64,000 bases of DNA from Neolewinella agarilytica (GTDB lineage: Bacteria > Bacteroidota > Bacteroidia > Chitinophagales > Saprospiraceae). This document shows, piece after piece, positions 28,056 to 37,530 of this stretch. How positions within the stretch are numbered: the first letter of the stretch is position 1; the number at the start of each line of letters is the position of its first letter. The position numbers were made by a program, and so were the translations under genes. The stretch lies in contig NZ_FOFB01000030.1 in NCBI RefSeq assembly GCF_900110645.1, forward strand, positions 1-64,000, read 5' to 3'. The notes beneath the pieces were generated by a model that was not told where the DNA came from, made no database searches, and saw only the letters and a list, made by a program, of their open reading frames with translations.

Positions 28056-29174
28056 ATGAAACTTTTACTGACACTTCTTTGCTGTCTTCCCCTCTGCCTG
28101 TTGGCGCAGGACGATGCAGCAGCAAGCACCGCTCCTCAAGCAGCCCCTGACACCACGATCTACGACATTGCGGATGAAGCGCCCCGCTTCCCGACCCCAT
28201 GCGAAACGCTGGATACTACCGCTGCGGCAAAATCTGAATGTGCTCAGATTGGCCTGCTGGATTACATCAACCGCCGGGTTCTCTACCCCGCCGAAGCCCG
28301 GGAGAAAGAAATCAGTGGAATGGCCGTGATTGGTTTCGTCGTTGAAGCCAATGGCATCATCTCCAAAGCGCGCATTCTGCGCGACCCGGGAGGCAATCTG
28401 GGTCTGGCAGCACTACGGAGTGTAATTGGTATGGCCAACCAGGTGCGCTGGCGGCCGGCCATAAAAGACGGCAAGCCGGTGCGCTTCAATTTTGTGCTCC
28501 CCATACGTTTCCGGCTGGAGGAGCCAAAGCCTTACGTACTCTCCGGGCAAGACACCATTTATACCGAACTCACCAAAGCCCTGGCCTTTACGGCTAATGA
28601 CGGCAAGCTGGGGGAATACCTTACCGAAAAAGTTAAGTATCCTGCCATCGGGGAAGATAGTTGCCAGACCGGTCAGCTGGACCTGCAGCTGCTCGTTCAC
28701 CCTGACGGCAGAGTGGACGTGCAAGACATCATCGATTATAATGACCTGGGTACCGAATTCACCTTTGAAGCCATCAACGTAGCAACCCAGTCTTATGGCA
28801 AATGGAGCCCGGCCGAATACAATGGCCGGCCGGTAACGGCTGCCTACAACGTTAGCTTTTCCTTTGCACCTGAATCTGAAGCCTGCGCCCAAACGGTAAC
28901 GGCCTACAATGAGGCCATTGCACTACTTAATGAGGGTCAACAACTCGTGCAGGACAGCACAACTTTAGAGGCGGGCCTGGCGAAGATGGATCGCGCAGTG
29001 GCTTACTTTCCCAACGATGGCCGCTTCCGTATCGTCCGGGGCCAGACCCGTATGGACAATAACCGGCTGCTGGGTGCCTGCGAAGATCTTACGATGGCTA
29101 AGCAGATATCCCTCATCGATTGGTACGACTCAGTGCTGCCGCTGATCTGCCGGCAGGTGGAAGAAGAAGAGTAG
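28056..29174 (+). CDS. Secreted TonB C-terminal-domain protein with two TonB-like modules
   Basis: 372 residues. A cleavable signal (MKLLLTLLCCLPLCLLAQ) replaces the usual TonB membrane anchor. Residues about 65-150 form a TonB C-terminal domain (YINRRVLYPAEAREKEISGM, GFVVEANGIISKARILRDPG, VRWRPAIKDGKPVRFNFVLPI). A second, weaker copy lies at about 180-265 (LTEKVKYPAIGEDS, WSPAEYNGRPVTAAYNVSFSF), and a helical TPR-like tail follows (NEAIALLNEGQQL, RFRIVRGQTRMDNNRLLGAC). Without an inner-membrane anchor it is unlikely to transduce energy in the normal way; a periplasmic structural or regulatory role is inferred. Its TAG stop starts a TAG-repeating hairpin. Confidence 0.83.
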   Translation: MKLLLTLLCCLPLCLLAQDDAAASTAPQAAPDTTIYDIADEAPRFPTPCETLDTTAAAKSECAQIGLLDYINRRVLYPAEAREKEISGMAVIGFVVEANGIISKARILRDPGGNLGLAALRSVIGMANQVRWRPAIKDGKPVRFNFVLPIRFRLEEPKPYVLSGQDTIYTELTKALAFTANDGKLGEYLTEKVKYPAIGEDSCQTGQLDLQLLVHPDGRVDVQDIIDYNDLGTEFTFEAINVATQSYGKWSPAEYNGRPVTAAYNVSFSFAPESEACAQTVTAYNEAIALLNEGQQLVQDSTTLEAGLAKMDRAVAYFPNDGRFRIVRGQTRMDNNRLLGACEDLTMAKQISLIDWYDSVLPLICRQVEEEE

Positions 29175-29235
29175 GCGGTAGTGTTGTAGACGGTAGAATT
29201 GTAGTTGGGTAGATTCTACCGTCTACAACACTACC
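29172..29235. repeat. Stop-anchored TAG tract folding into a 23-bp perfect hairpin
   Basis: The TAG stop at 29172-29174 is followed by further TAG triplets 7-8 bases apart. The arms 29177-29199 and 29213-29235 (beginning GGTAGTGTTGTAGACGG) are perfect inverse complements around a 13-base loop. It may end transcription, though no T tract follows. Confidence 0.85.
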
Positions 29236-29270
29236 GTCTACCAAATTACCGACTGCCCGACTATTAAGAA

Positions 29271-29292
29271 GGCGCGGACGCAGGTGCAATGG
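29271..29292 (+). repeat. Dispersed GC-rich element, intergenic copy
   Basis: GGCGCGGACGCAGGTGCAAT; similarity to the copy at 12010 continues past the core. Downstream, ACTGTCCACAGT (29330-29341) is a small palindrome within a GC-rich imperfect stem. Confidence 0.8.
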
Positions 29293-29419
29293 TGTTTTCT
29301 TAAGGAGCAATGCAGTCCCCGGATGAGGTACTGTCCACAGTCCTCACCCCGGGTCGTTAATAATTCACTAAGTCTTTAGCGGCATCCAACCGTTGACCGT
29401 TGATCCTTGTCTTTGACGC

Positions 29420-30016
29420 ATGAACAGACTCCATACACTGCTCTTACTGGTCTTCCTTTGCACCAGCGTCAGCGCCCAAACGCCCATGCTGGCCACCAAA
29501 CTGGAAAGAAGCTGGGAACAGGCTCAGCGCTGGCAGGAGCTGAATGAAATTGATGGTCGCTTTCGCTTACTGGCGCCTACAGAACTGCGGCATAAGGTCG
29601 ACTCCGTAGAGACGGCCCTGGGCATGCAGGCCTTTCATACTTTCCACCTACAGGCTCCCGATAAAAACAGTGCTGAAAATATTATTTACGCGCTGAGCTA
29701 CGTCGATTATCCGGCCGGATCTCTGCACCACGACAGCCTGGAGCTCGTCAGTGAATTTCTGCTGAATACCGAAGAAGAAGCCGCTGTTGCCGTCGGTGGA
29801 AACATCATTTATGCTGCCGACAAAACCCTGACCGGCTATCCCGCCCGCCAATGGCGCATCGATTATAACGGAGGCCGTGCCAGTGCCCGGACCCTGGCCG
29901 TAGTAGCCGGTAACCGCTACTACGAACTCAAGGTGTTTTCCCTGACGGCCGCGGGCGTCAATAAATCCGCCGACCGATTCTTTGATTCTTTGAGATTATT
30001 CTCTCCTCCGGAGTAA
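29420..30016 (+). CDS. Secreted protein of unknown function
   Basis: 198 residues with a clear signal peptide (LLLLVFLCTSVSAQ). Not recognised. The mature protein has mixed alpha/beta composition with no cysteine pairs and no metal or nucleotide motif: an N-terminal charged helix (KLERSWEQAQRWQELNEIDG), then strands such as AYVAGNRYYELKVFSLT. It could be a small periplasmic or surface protein. It lies alone between the TonB-domain gene and the monooxygenase, and its TAA stop opens a TAA-repeating tract. Confidence 0.65.
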   Translation: MNRLHTLLLLVFLCTSVSAQTPMLATKLERSWEQAQRWQELNEIDGRFRLLAPTELRHKVDSVETALGMQAFHTFHLQAPDKNSAENIIYALSYVDYPAGSLHHDSLELVSEFLLNTEEEAAVAVGGNIIYAADKTLTGYPARQWRIDYNGGRASARTLAVVAGNRYYELKVFSLTAAGVNKSADRFFDSLRLFSPPE

Positions 30017-30067
30017 GGGGTAAAAGGGGTAAGGGAGTAAAGGGAGAAGAGAGTAAAAAGGAAAAGG
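30014..30067. repeat. Stop-anchored degenerate TAAGGGG tract
   Basis: From the TAA stop, TAAGGGGTAAAAGGGGTAAG and similar units continue with TAA every 7-8 bases; nearly the same repeat dialect as after tyrS. Confidence 0.7.
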
Positions 30068-30160
30068 CGGTGCAGGAATGAACCAGAAGCCCCAGTGTCA
30101 GTTTCTATTTTCCAGTACGCTGGCTGCCCATTTCCGGCAAGCGGCTTTTAACGTCTGTAC

Positions 30161-30460
30161 ATGTCCAAGCAACTCTACCTCATCGCAAAATTCGAGCTCA
30201 ATGAAGCCGACCGATTCGCCCCCATCTTCGCCAAGCATGCCGCTGACAGCCGCCGCAAAGAAGGATGCCTGTTCTTTTACCTGATTCGCGACCGGGAAGA
30301 CCCCAGCAAATTTGCCACTATGGAATGCTGGGACACTTACGCTGACTTCGAGGCCCACGTTGCGGACGAAGAGCACGATGCTTTCTTTAAGCAGATCAAG
30401 CCTCTCTTCCGGAAAGACCCCGAAGTGATGGAAGCGGATTTGCTGATGGGAATGGAGTAG
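30161..30460 (+). CDS. Antibiotic biosynthesis monooxygenase (ABM/YgiN-like)
   Basis: 99 residues forming a single ferredoxin-like ABM domain: LYLIAKFELN at the start, KEGCLFFYLIRDREDPSKFATMECW in the middle and HVADEEHDAFFKQIKPLF at the end. Small dimeric cofactor-free oxygenases of this kind oxidise quinols or polyketides in the cytoplasm; the actual substrate is not readable and many members are of unknown use. Single gene. Its TAG stop begins a TAG-repeating tract. Confidence 0.88.
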   Translation: MSKQLYLIAKFELNEADRFAPIFAKHAADSRRKEGCLFFYLIRDREDPSKFATMECWDTYADFEAHVADEEHDAFFKQIKPLFRKDPEVMEADLLMGME

Positions 30461-30536
30461 GAGTAGTCTGGTAGTTCGGTAGTCTGGTAGGCTACCGCAT
30501 TTTATAGGTGTTGGAGGCTACCGCATTTTATAGGTG
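30458..30536. repeat. Stop-anchored TAG tract followed by two 21-bp direct repeats
   Basis: After the TAG stop, TAGGAGTAGTCTGGTAGTTC and similar carry TAG every 6-8 bases. Then GGCTACCGCATTTTATAGG appears twice (30490-30510 and 30516-30536, period 26). Confidence 0.8.
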
Positions 30537-30560
30537 GTACAGGCTGCTACACTTTGGAGG

Positions 30561-31709
30561 TCACCGCCTGGCCTTTAACTTGGCTTTATAAACTTTGGCC
30601 GCAGAGGTATATCCTCCTTCCGTCGCGTCGATAAAATGGAGGTGATCCGTGTCGTGATCCAGCACGTAACAGGAGATAACCGAAGCGTGCGTCCGATGTA
30701 CGCCGTAGATCAGGTCGCCTCTTTTCTCCAGCTTGTTCAGATAGCTCAATAAAGCCTCTACCTGTTGTTTTCTTCCGGAGATGACGGTGTTGATTGAGCC
30801 ATCAATCATAATGGTATCAGAGAGCAGGCTTACCTTATTGAGATATTCTTTACCCGCTGCTGAATTCCTGAGCCAACGCGGACCATATAACATCATCAGG
30901 GAATTCTGGAGGAGGTATCGCAGGTTAAAACGTCCAAGTCGCAACCGCATTTCCCGCCGAATGGTACTCAGGGCAACGCTCAGGCGCAGGCGAGTGGCCG
31001 AAATGGGCTGCCGTTGGTCGAGCTTACCGAATATATCTTCCATCTTGGCGAGTACGCGCCGATAGACCTCCGGTTGCTTCTTTTCGTCGTCATTGTTGAT
31101 GATCAGACAGATGATTTGCTCTTCGTCCCGCGGAGGTGGGATCTCATCCCAACGGCATTGCATACCCTCCAGATTAACGGCTTTGATGCTCACCTCGGCA
31201 GTAGGGACAAACTCGGCTTTAATCCGGGCTTCCGCCGTTTTCAGCCCATTACCCAGCACGACGGGCACGGCCAGAAATTCATTGAGCTGGCATTTGGCCA
31301 GCCGGATGAGGTTGCCACGGCTGGCGACCTCACTGACCGGTATAGAACCTACCCGCAGGACGAGTTCTTGCGTCCGGCTAACATGATGCCGGTAACTTTC
31401 CAGGGTTTGAAGCAGCTCGCTGCAGCGATGCCCGGGCACGAGAAAGGTAGCCCCGTCGCCACCAAAAAAGTAGGCGACCGTACCTTCCTCTTTCCACTCC
31501 CGCAAACGGTTCAGCACGGCGATGATAGCGCCGGTGGCTGCCAGGTTAACGTCGTGGTGTCGCCCCTTGCCTACGGCAATGGTAGAACCTTCCACGTCGA
31601 CCACAATAACGTGGAACGACCCGGCAACGGGCACGAAGTACTCCGGCTTCCCGATCAGCTCGTGTAAAGGAAGGCGGTAGACGGGGAGATCCCGGTAGAA
31701 GGTTGACAT
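30561..31709 (-). CDS. DUF3095 protein, nucleotide-cyclase-like
   Basis: 382 residues of the DUF3095 family as I recall it. The N-terminal half looks like a class III cyclase/GGDEF-type palm: FHVIVVDVEGSTIAVGKGRH has the metal-binding Asp followed by the phosphate loop, and AYFFGGDGATFLVP has the GGDG hairpin. The C-terminal half is helical (RLRLSVALSTIRREMRLRLGRFN) and ends with a small alpha/beta part (YGVHRTHASVISCYVLDHD). By fold it might make a cyclic nucleotide, but no activity is established for the family to my knowledge. Cytoplasmic, no signal peptide, single gene. The 291 bases upstream to the efflux operon show nothing clear. Confidence 0.75.
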   Translation of the reverse strand: MSTFYRDLPVYRLPLHELIGKPEYFVPVAGSFHVIVVDVEGSTIAVGKGRHHDVNLAATGAIIAVLNRLREWKEEGTVAYFFGGDGATFLVPGHRCSELLQTLESYRHHVSRTQELVLRVGSIPVSEVASRGNLIRLAKCQLNEFLAVPVVLGNGLKTAEARIKAEFVPTAEVSIKAVNLEGMQCRWDEIPPPRDEEQIICLIINNDDEKKQPEVYRRVLAKMEDIFGKLDQRQPISATRLRLSVALSTIRREMRLRLGRFNLRYLLQNSLMMLYGPRWLRNSAAGKEYLNKVSLLSDTIMIDGSINTVISGRKQQVEALLSYLNKLEKRGDLIYGVHRTHASVISCYVLDHDTDHLHFIDATEGGYTSAAKVYKAKLKARR

Positions 31710-32000
31710 AATTAGGGTGATAACGTTCTATTGATCATGGAGTTGAGTAGGCTTCTTCACAAATGTGGGTTGCAGCTTCAACTCAGTAACCTAAGACTAC
31801 TTTAAAACAGTAGCTGAGTTAATCAAAAGGAGCGATCACGATGATCCGGATCAAGAGGGACAATTGTACTTCATATAAATATTTCATTTGCTTTCAGCGG
31901 CTTCCTGATGCCCGCCTTTAGAGCATCGTCTCGTCATTTAGGCCCTGGCACAAGTACGAAAGAGGGGTGACATTCACTATTTTCCCAGGTGAAAGGTCAG

Positions 32001-33344
32001 CTATTTCCCCGTATACTGTAAATAAGCAGCAATAGCCACCTTGTATTTAGCTTTAGCTTCTATTAAATCATCCAAAGCCTGAGTTTGCAATGCTTTTGCT
32101 TCCAGCAAGTCAGAAAGTGTAACCACGCTGCTATCGTAGCTGGATTGGTTCACCCGCAGATTTTCGTTAGCAGCGATTATCCGGTCTTCGATGATCAGTA
32201 CCTGCTTATACGCTTCTACCAGATCCACCCATGACTTTTCCGATCTAAGCTGCAATAATTTTTTGGTGTCCTCCAGATTATTTCGAGCTATTTCCTCTTT
32301 AATGACCATCTCTCGTACATCATGTTTTCCGGACCAATGTGAGGAGATCGGTACACTTGCGGATAGAAAACCAAAAAGATTCAGTCCCCCCGTGTTTTCT
32401 TCAAACTGGCTTAAGTAAAACGCGTTCAGCCCAAACGCTACGGTTGGTAAATAGTCAGCTTCCTTCAATTTTGTTTGGAGCTGTTGTATTTGAATAGACT
32501 TTTCCAAAAGCTGCACCTCAGATAGTCTGTCTAAGTAACCTTCACCATCCATTAATTTATAGTATTCCGGTGATTCGTATTCATCCACGCTTTCAATTAA
32601 ATGCATTGAGCTATCGAAAGGAATACCCGTTGTATTGGCGAACTGCAATAGTGCAAGGCGCTTGCCATTTGCTAACTTGCTCTTATTGAGCGCTAATTCG
32701 TTTTGTTCCAATTCCAACTTATAAACGTCGTTCTGAATAATCAGTCCTGCTTTGTAAGCGTCATTCACCTGAATGCTCAACCGATCAAGTAAAGCTTCAT
32801 ACTTTTCTATGGTTTTTTCTTTTTCCTGTAGTGAAACGATCTGCCAGTATTGCCGGGTAGTCTCCAACAAGACATCATTCTTAAAGAGCACTTCCTGTTT
32901 CCTACGTACATCTACCCCCATTTGGGACAATTCATCTCCCATTTTTATTTTACCCCCAACGTAAATCGGTTGAGTAACGGATAAGGATGCGGCCCCTAGC
33001 TTTTGCAACAACCCAGTGGTTGAAGCAGGGATATAAGCAAACTCTGATGCAGATCCTAAATTGGCAGGATTGCCATCGTAGACAGGAAGATTTCCTCCCG
33101 GGCTGCTGATTTCTAATAAAGGATTAATCGCATGCATTAGTCCTACATCAAGGCTGACACTCGGGTAGTAATTGTTTTTTACCGAGGCAGCTACTTCCAT
33201 AGCCGATTCGGTTTCCAGTCTGCTATTTATCAACTTCATATTGGTTTCAGCTGCCGCTCGCCGGGCCTCCTCCAAACTTATATGCTGCTGACTAAAAACA
33301 GACAAGCTTACTAATAATAGCGGTATTACAATTATACTTTTCAT
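32001..33344 (-). CDS. TolC-family outer-membrane efflux protein
   Basis: 447 residues from the ATG at 33342-33344 (the frame opens further upstream but inside the RND gene). The signal is MKSIIVIPLLLVSLSVFSQQ, then two long helical/beta repeats of the TolC type: ISLEEARRAAAETNMKLINS, VSLDVGLMHAINPL, and the repeat-ending YDSSVVTLSDLLEAKALQTQALDDLIEAKAKY. It would form the outer-membrane duct of the tripartite pump encoded just upstream. It is the last gene of the operon, five bases after the RND gene. Codon use is more AT-rich than in the flanking genes. Confidence 0.93.
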   Translation of the reverse strand: MKSIIVIPLLLVSLSVFSQQHISLEEARRAAAETNMKLINSRLETESAMEVAASVKNNYYPSVSLDVGLMHAINPLLEISSPGGNLPVYDGNPANLGSASEFAYIPASTTGLLQKLGAASLSVTQPIYVGGKIKMGDELSQMGVDVRRKQEVLFKNDVLLETTRQYWQIVSLQEKEKTIEKYEALLDRLSIQVNDAYKAGLIIQNDVYKLELEQNELALNKSKLANGKRLALLQFANTTGIPFDSSMHLIESVDEYESPEYYKLMDGEGYLDRLSEVQLLEKSIQIQQLQTKLKEADYLPTVAFGLNAFYLSQFEENTGGLNLFGFLSASVPISSHWSGKHDVREMVIKEEIARNNLEDTKKLLQLRSEKSWVDLVEAYKQVLIIEDRIIAANENLRVNQSSYDSSVVTLSDLLEAKALQTQALDDLIEAKAKYKVAIAAYLQYTGK

Positions 33345-33349
33345 TGAAT

Positions 33350-36300
33350 CTAAATTGTCGCGTTTTTGAAAAATTGGCTGTACAAAACCGGAAGAACATA
33401 AATTGTCAATACCATCGAAACAATCAGTCCAAAACAAACTACCGCTCCCAGTGGCCCCCACAATGTTGAACCACTGGCAATCATTGGGACTACTCCCATG
33501 GCTGCAGCGAATGAAGTCAGGAATATGGGTCGCATTCTTCTCTTCCCTGCCGCCATAGCAGCATCGATTACGTTCATATTCTTTTCATGCCGTAGTTCTT
33601 CCGCATAGTCCACCAGTATGATTCCATTCCGGACAACAATACCCATAAGGCTCATAACCCCTAAAGAGGCCGTCATCCCAAATGCGTATCCAGTTAAGAG
33701 TATTCCTAATGCAGCCCCCAGAATACTCAAAGGCATGGTGGTCATGATTAATAGCGTGTGCTTTATCGTTTTGAACTCGAACAGAAGCACAAAAAAGATA
33801 ATGACTATTCCCACCCCCAGCGCTTTCCCGATCGGTATGTAGTTCTCAACTTCAGCTTCCTCTTCTCCACCATACGAAAAGGTTAAGCCAGCGCCTGACT
33901 CCTCTTCCAATTCGTTTATTTGCGGCTTCAGGTCTGCCAGTATTTTATATGCCAGAGCCCCTCTTTCCAGGTCTGCCCGAACGGTAATGGTTCTGATCCC
34001 GTTACGTCGGACAATCTGCCCCTCGCTCCAATCATTGTTGATCGTAGCTACCTGACGTAAAGCCACCGGGGTTGCTGCGAAGGGAGAAGTCACCGTTTGG
34101 TTACTTATATCATCATAATCGTCTCTCTCCTGCTCCGGGTTGATCACCTTGACGGGAATAGGATAGTTCCCTTCCCATACCGTACCAACGGGAAAGCCTG
34201 AAAAGCCTGCACCAAGAGAAGCAGCAATCGCCCCCCTCGTCAAACCCAATCGGTTGGCCTGTTCATCGTCCACATTTATCCTGACTCCCTGTCGAGGATT
34301 TGTATAATCCGTTCTGACCCAAATGACACCAGGGTGGTCCTCCATAGTTTCCTTTACCCGTTCAGCCATTGCCTTCAACGTTGGTAGGTCATCACCTGAT
34401 ATCCGGAGTTCGACAGGAGCTTCAGTAGACTGCATATCCAGCTGTTTCATCCTTACGTATGCATTAGGAAAAGCATCTCTGTATTTCACTTCATACTCCG
34501 CCAAAATTTCAATGGCCTGATCGTCAGTTTGTGTGTTCACTAATAACTGACCATAGTTTTTACCCGGAAACTTAGGCGCATAAGTAGTATGGAATCTCGG
34601 AGAGCTTTCTCCGATAAAGGAAGCCACATTCTCTACCCTCTCGTCCTTCGAAAGCATAGCCCGAAGGCTATCAGCAACAAAAGCCGTTTGATTAAGCGTT
34701 GCCCCTTCCTGCAAATAGATTTCTATCGCAAATTGGTTCCTCTCTACCTTGGGGTAAAGCTGCCGAGGCACAATACTCATTATGAATGCTCCGAGCACAA
34801 TCGAGCCTATGCCCAAAAAAATTGTTAGTGCGGACACTTTAAAAGCCCAGTCTAATGTCTTGTTATACCCGGCCTGCAACAAGTTAAGTAACGAAAATTT
34901 ACTAGCTTCTTCCTCACCTTTGTGTACACCTTCCTTAATAAAATAGTAGCACATAAAGGGCACTAACAAAGTAGCAATCAAGAGCGAAACAATAAGCGCA
35001 ATACTAATCGTTACCGGTAAAGAGCTCACAAAATCCCCCGTCTGCCCTGACAGAAAAAAAGGCATCGGCAAGTAGGTAGCAATAATGCACAAGGTGGCGG
35101 CAAAAACAGGCACAAACAGTTCCGTTGTACTTTGAATTGCGGCATTCCACCGGTCCATTCCCTCATCTAATTTCTCTACATAATTATCAATGATTACGAT
35201 GGCGTTATCTACTACCATCCCCAACACAACAATCAAACCGGCAAGTGACACAGTGTGCAATTCAATGCCAAGTATGTACAAAATGCCGATGGTGATGAAT
35301 ATAGATAGAGGTATCGTTATCCCGGCAACAGCCGATACCCGAAACGGAAGAAAAAGTAAGGTCACCAAAATAACTGCCCCGATGGCAATGAAAAACTCCT
35401 TCAGGAAATGCTGAATAGAATGATCAACTGCTTCTGGCATATTAGCGATTTTATTAATCACTACATCAGATGGTATATTATTTCGGATTTTTTCCAGGGC
35501 AAGTTCTACGTCTTCTCCAAATTGTACAATATTGTTACCTCCCTGCATCTCCAGGGATACGAGTATCGCCGAGGAACCATTATTGAGAATATAAGAAGAT
35601 GGCTCTTCAAACCCCCTGCTTACCTCAGCTACATCTCTGACTCTGATTATATTTCCCAAAGGGTCGGCATAGATGATTTGACTCTTAATTTCCCTTTCTG
35701 ATCTAAAGCTCGTAGGAACGTGAATCGGAGTAATCAATTCGCTGTTGTCTATCTCGCCAGCATAATAAATAGAGCCTTCAAGTTGCAGTGCAGCCAGAAC
35801 AGATGTCAGATTAACACCATAATGGGCTAACTTATCCTTATCAAAGTTTATGGTAATCTGTTCATTTTGGAGCCCAAAGTGCTTCACTTTTGAGACGGTC
35901 GTTACTTTGCGCAATTCGGCCTCAATAAATTCTAATTGCTTTTCTAATTGTTTTTTATTTTTTTCCTTTGACTCTATCGTTAGTAGTAAAGCGGAAGTAT
36001 CACCAAAATCATTGTTCGCAATAAGTGCCAGCACCTGCGGAGGCAGCTGGGCCTTCAACTGGTTTAGTCCGAATTTTATTTTATCCCAAAAAGCATCGGG
36101 ATCCTTTACATTGTTATTAACCTCCACAAAGACAATCATGGTGCCCTCCTTAGAGATCGAGTAGGTTTTTTCCCTGTTCACTTCTTTAAAGCCATAGAGG
36201 AACTCCTCCACTGTTTTAGTCAACTGCTCCTCTACTTCCTCAGATGTAGCGCCAGGATATACACCAACCACTAAACCTTGCCTGATAGTAAACTCTGGAA

Positions 36301-36427
36301 ACTCATTTCTGGGCATAACCATCAGAGAGAATATCCCAAAAGCAAAAAGCACAGCCGTAATGATAATGGCTATTTGCTTATGCTTCATAGCCAGTTCGAC
36401 AATATTAAATCCTTTGTTGTTGCTCAT
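33350..36427 (-). CDS. RND-family efflux permease
   Basis: 1025 residues, the usual length for HAE-type RND pumps. Twelve helices with two large periplasmic loops are visible. The N-terminal VELAMKHKQIAIIITAVLFAFGIFSLMVMPRNEFPEF and the helix-4 proton-relay segment VVLGMVVDNAIVIIDN are typical, though the second Asp of the common DD pair is Asn. GPLGAVVCFGLIVSMVLTIYVLPVLY closes the protein. It drives proton-coupled export of hydrophobic compounds or ions across the inner membrane; substrate unknown. It sits between the adaptor (three bases upstream) and the TolC gene. Confidence 0.95.
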   Translation of the reverse strand: MSNNKGFNIVELAMKHKQIAIIITAVLFAFGIFSLMVMPRNEFPEFTIRQGLVVGVYPGATSEEVEEQLTKTVEEFLYGFKEVNREKTYSISKEGTMIVFVEVNNNVKDPDAFWDKIKFGLNQLKAQLPPQVLALIANNDFGDTSALLLTIESKEKNKKQLEKQLEFIEAELRKVTTVSKVKHFGLQNEQITINFDKDKLAHYGVNLTSVLAALQLEGSIYYAGEIDNSELITPIHVPTSFRSEREIKSQIIYADPLGNIIRVRDVAEVSRGFEEPSSYILNNGSSAILVSLEMQGGNNIVQFGEDVELALEKIRNNIPSDVVINKIANMPEAVDHSIQHFLKEFFIAIGAVILVTLLFLPFRVSAVAGITIPLSIFITIGILYILGIELHTVSLAGLIVVLGMVVDNAIVIIDNYVEKLDEGMDRWNAAIQSTTELFVPVFAATLCIIATYLPMPFFLSGQTGDFVSSLPVTISIALIVSLLIATLLVPFMCYYFIKEGVHKGEEEASKFSLLNLLQAGYNKTLDWAFKVSALTIFLGIGSIVLGAFIMSIVPRQLYPKVERNQFAIEIYLQEGATLNQTAFVADSLRAMLSKDERVENVASFIGESSPRFHTTYAPKFPGKNYGQLLVNTQTDDQAIEILAEYEVKYRDAFPNAYVRMKQLDMQSTEAPVELRISGDDLPTLKAMAERVKETMEDHPGVIWVRTDYTNPRQGVRINVDDEQANRLGLTRGAIAASLGAGFSGFPVGTVWEGNYPIPVKVINPEQERDDYDDISNQTVTSPFAATPVALRQVATINNDWSEGQIVRRNGIRTITVRADLERGALAYKILADLKPQINELEEESGAGLTFSYGGEEEAEVENYIPIGKALGVGIVIIFFVLLFEFKTIKHTLLIMTTMPLSILGAALGILLTGYAFGMTASLGVMSLMGIVVRNGIILVDYAEELRHEKNMNVIDAAMAAGKRRMRPIFLTSFAAAMGVVPMIASGSTLWGPLGAVVCFGLIVSMVLTIYVLPVLYSQFFKNATI

Positions 36428-36430
36428 CTT

Positions 36431-37471
36431 TTATTTCTTATTGACCACATTTACGCTCGCTCCATTTCTCAACTTGTTATGCCCGCTGAGCACAACCACG
36501 TCACCTTCTTCGAGCCCCTGAACTACGGCATCGTTCTTAGTAAGCGTTGTCACGCTAACCGGCCTGGCTTTGACCACATCGCCCTCAACCAGGTAAACGT
36601 ACTGGTCTCCGTTAACATCCAACTGTAAGGCTTTACTTGAAAGCAGCATTCCATTGTATTCCTGGTCAGTTTTCAGCACGACATCACAGACCATACCCGG
36701 CTTAATGTTCCACCCCTCGTTCTTAACCAGTATTTTCACCGGGTAGGTATGAGAAATAGCATTGGCTTCAACCCCTATCCGATCTATTTTCCCGACTAAG
36801 GATTGAGACGTCGCAGCTATTCTTACTTCCGCCAGCTGCCCCTTCTTCAATTGACCGACTTCACGCTCCGGAACGGGGATATTTACATAGACGCTATTGA
36901 TATCCAATAAATCAAAAGCAGTGGCCGATGGTAATACATTGACCCCTGGAAGAATATTTTTGTCGCCAATAACGCCTGACTTAGGTGCATATAGCTTGTT
37001 GTCTTCAATACTTCTTTCCGCCATTTCAGCTACTATCGTAGCCTGGTTCAGGCCCGTTTCAACTTCTACCCATTGAATCTCAGGAAGTGTACCGTTTTCC
37101 TTCATCGGTTTCATCCGATCGTAGGCATCCTGGGCTTGTTGCTTACTCTGAAGCGCCAGTTCATAACTACTTTTTGAATTGGTGTCGTCAAGAGTGGCCA
37201 GCAATTTGCCTTTCTTAACAAATTCCCCTTCGTCTACCAAAACCTGTACCACACTTCCCGGAGTCTTAAAACTCAAAGGGGTCGTTTCTTTGGCTTCAAC
37301 TAATCCGGAATACGAAAGATCAGTCTGCCCGCTAAAGGACTTCACCACGGTGGTTTCTACATTAATCACCTTCGGGGTAGCCTCAAGTACTGTTTTCTCT
37401 TCTTCGTGCCCGTTACACCCGGCAAACACGACTAAAAAGAGTAGCATTACAATTACTCTGTACATTATCAT
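36431..37471 (-). CDS. RND periplasmic adaptor (membrane fusion) lipoprotein
   Basis: 346 residues. Lipobox VVFAGC (Cys19). The adaptor domains follow: lipoyl halves LSFKTPGSVVQVLVDEGEFVKKGKLLATLDD (about 65-95) and KLYAPKSGVIGDKNILPG, separated by a short helical hairpin, then the beta-barrel LVGKIDRIGVEANAISHTYPVKI and membrane-proximal VVQGLEEGDVVVLSGHNKLRNGASV. It links the RND pump to TolC. It is the first gene of the efflux operon; the shared operator 37487-37509 lies 16 bases upstream of the start. M3 could also be the start. Confidence 0.94.
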   Translation of the reverse strand: MIMYRVIVMLLFLVVFAGCNGHEEEKTVLEATPKVINVETTVVKSFSGQTDLSYSGLVEAKETTPLSFKTPGSVVQVLVDEGEFVKKGKLLATLDDTNSKSSYELALQSKQQAQDAYDRMKPMKENGTLPEIQWVEVETGLNQATIVAEMAERSIEDNKLYAPKSGVIGDKNILPGVNVLPSATAFDLLDINSVYVNIPVPEREVGQLKKGQLAEVRIAATSQSLVGKIDRIGVEANAISHTYPVKILVKNEGWNIKPGMVCDVVLKTDQEYNGMLLSSKALQLDVNGDQYVYLVEGDVVKARPVSVTTLTKNDAVVQGLEEGDVVVLSGHNKLRNGASVNVVNKK

Positions 37472-37486
37472 TTACTTTAGAACTTA

Positions 37487-37509
37487 GGACCAAAAAGGGA
37501 TTTTGGTCC
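37487..37509. promoter_or_regulatory. Probable TetR operator in front of the efflux operon
   Basis: Perfect 9-bp arms GGACCAAAA and TTTTGGTCC with a 5-base spacer. The 21-bp core GACCAAAA-N5-TTTTGGTC recurs in the palindrome upstream of the TetR gene, which points to one regulator binding both sites. Confidence 0.8.
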
Positions 37510-37530
37510 AATTTTAGACAAAAAAAGAAC

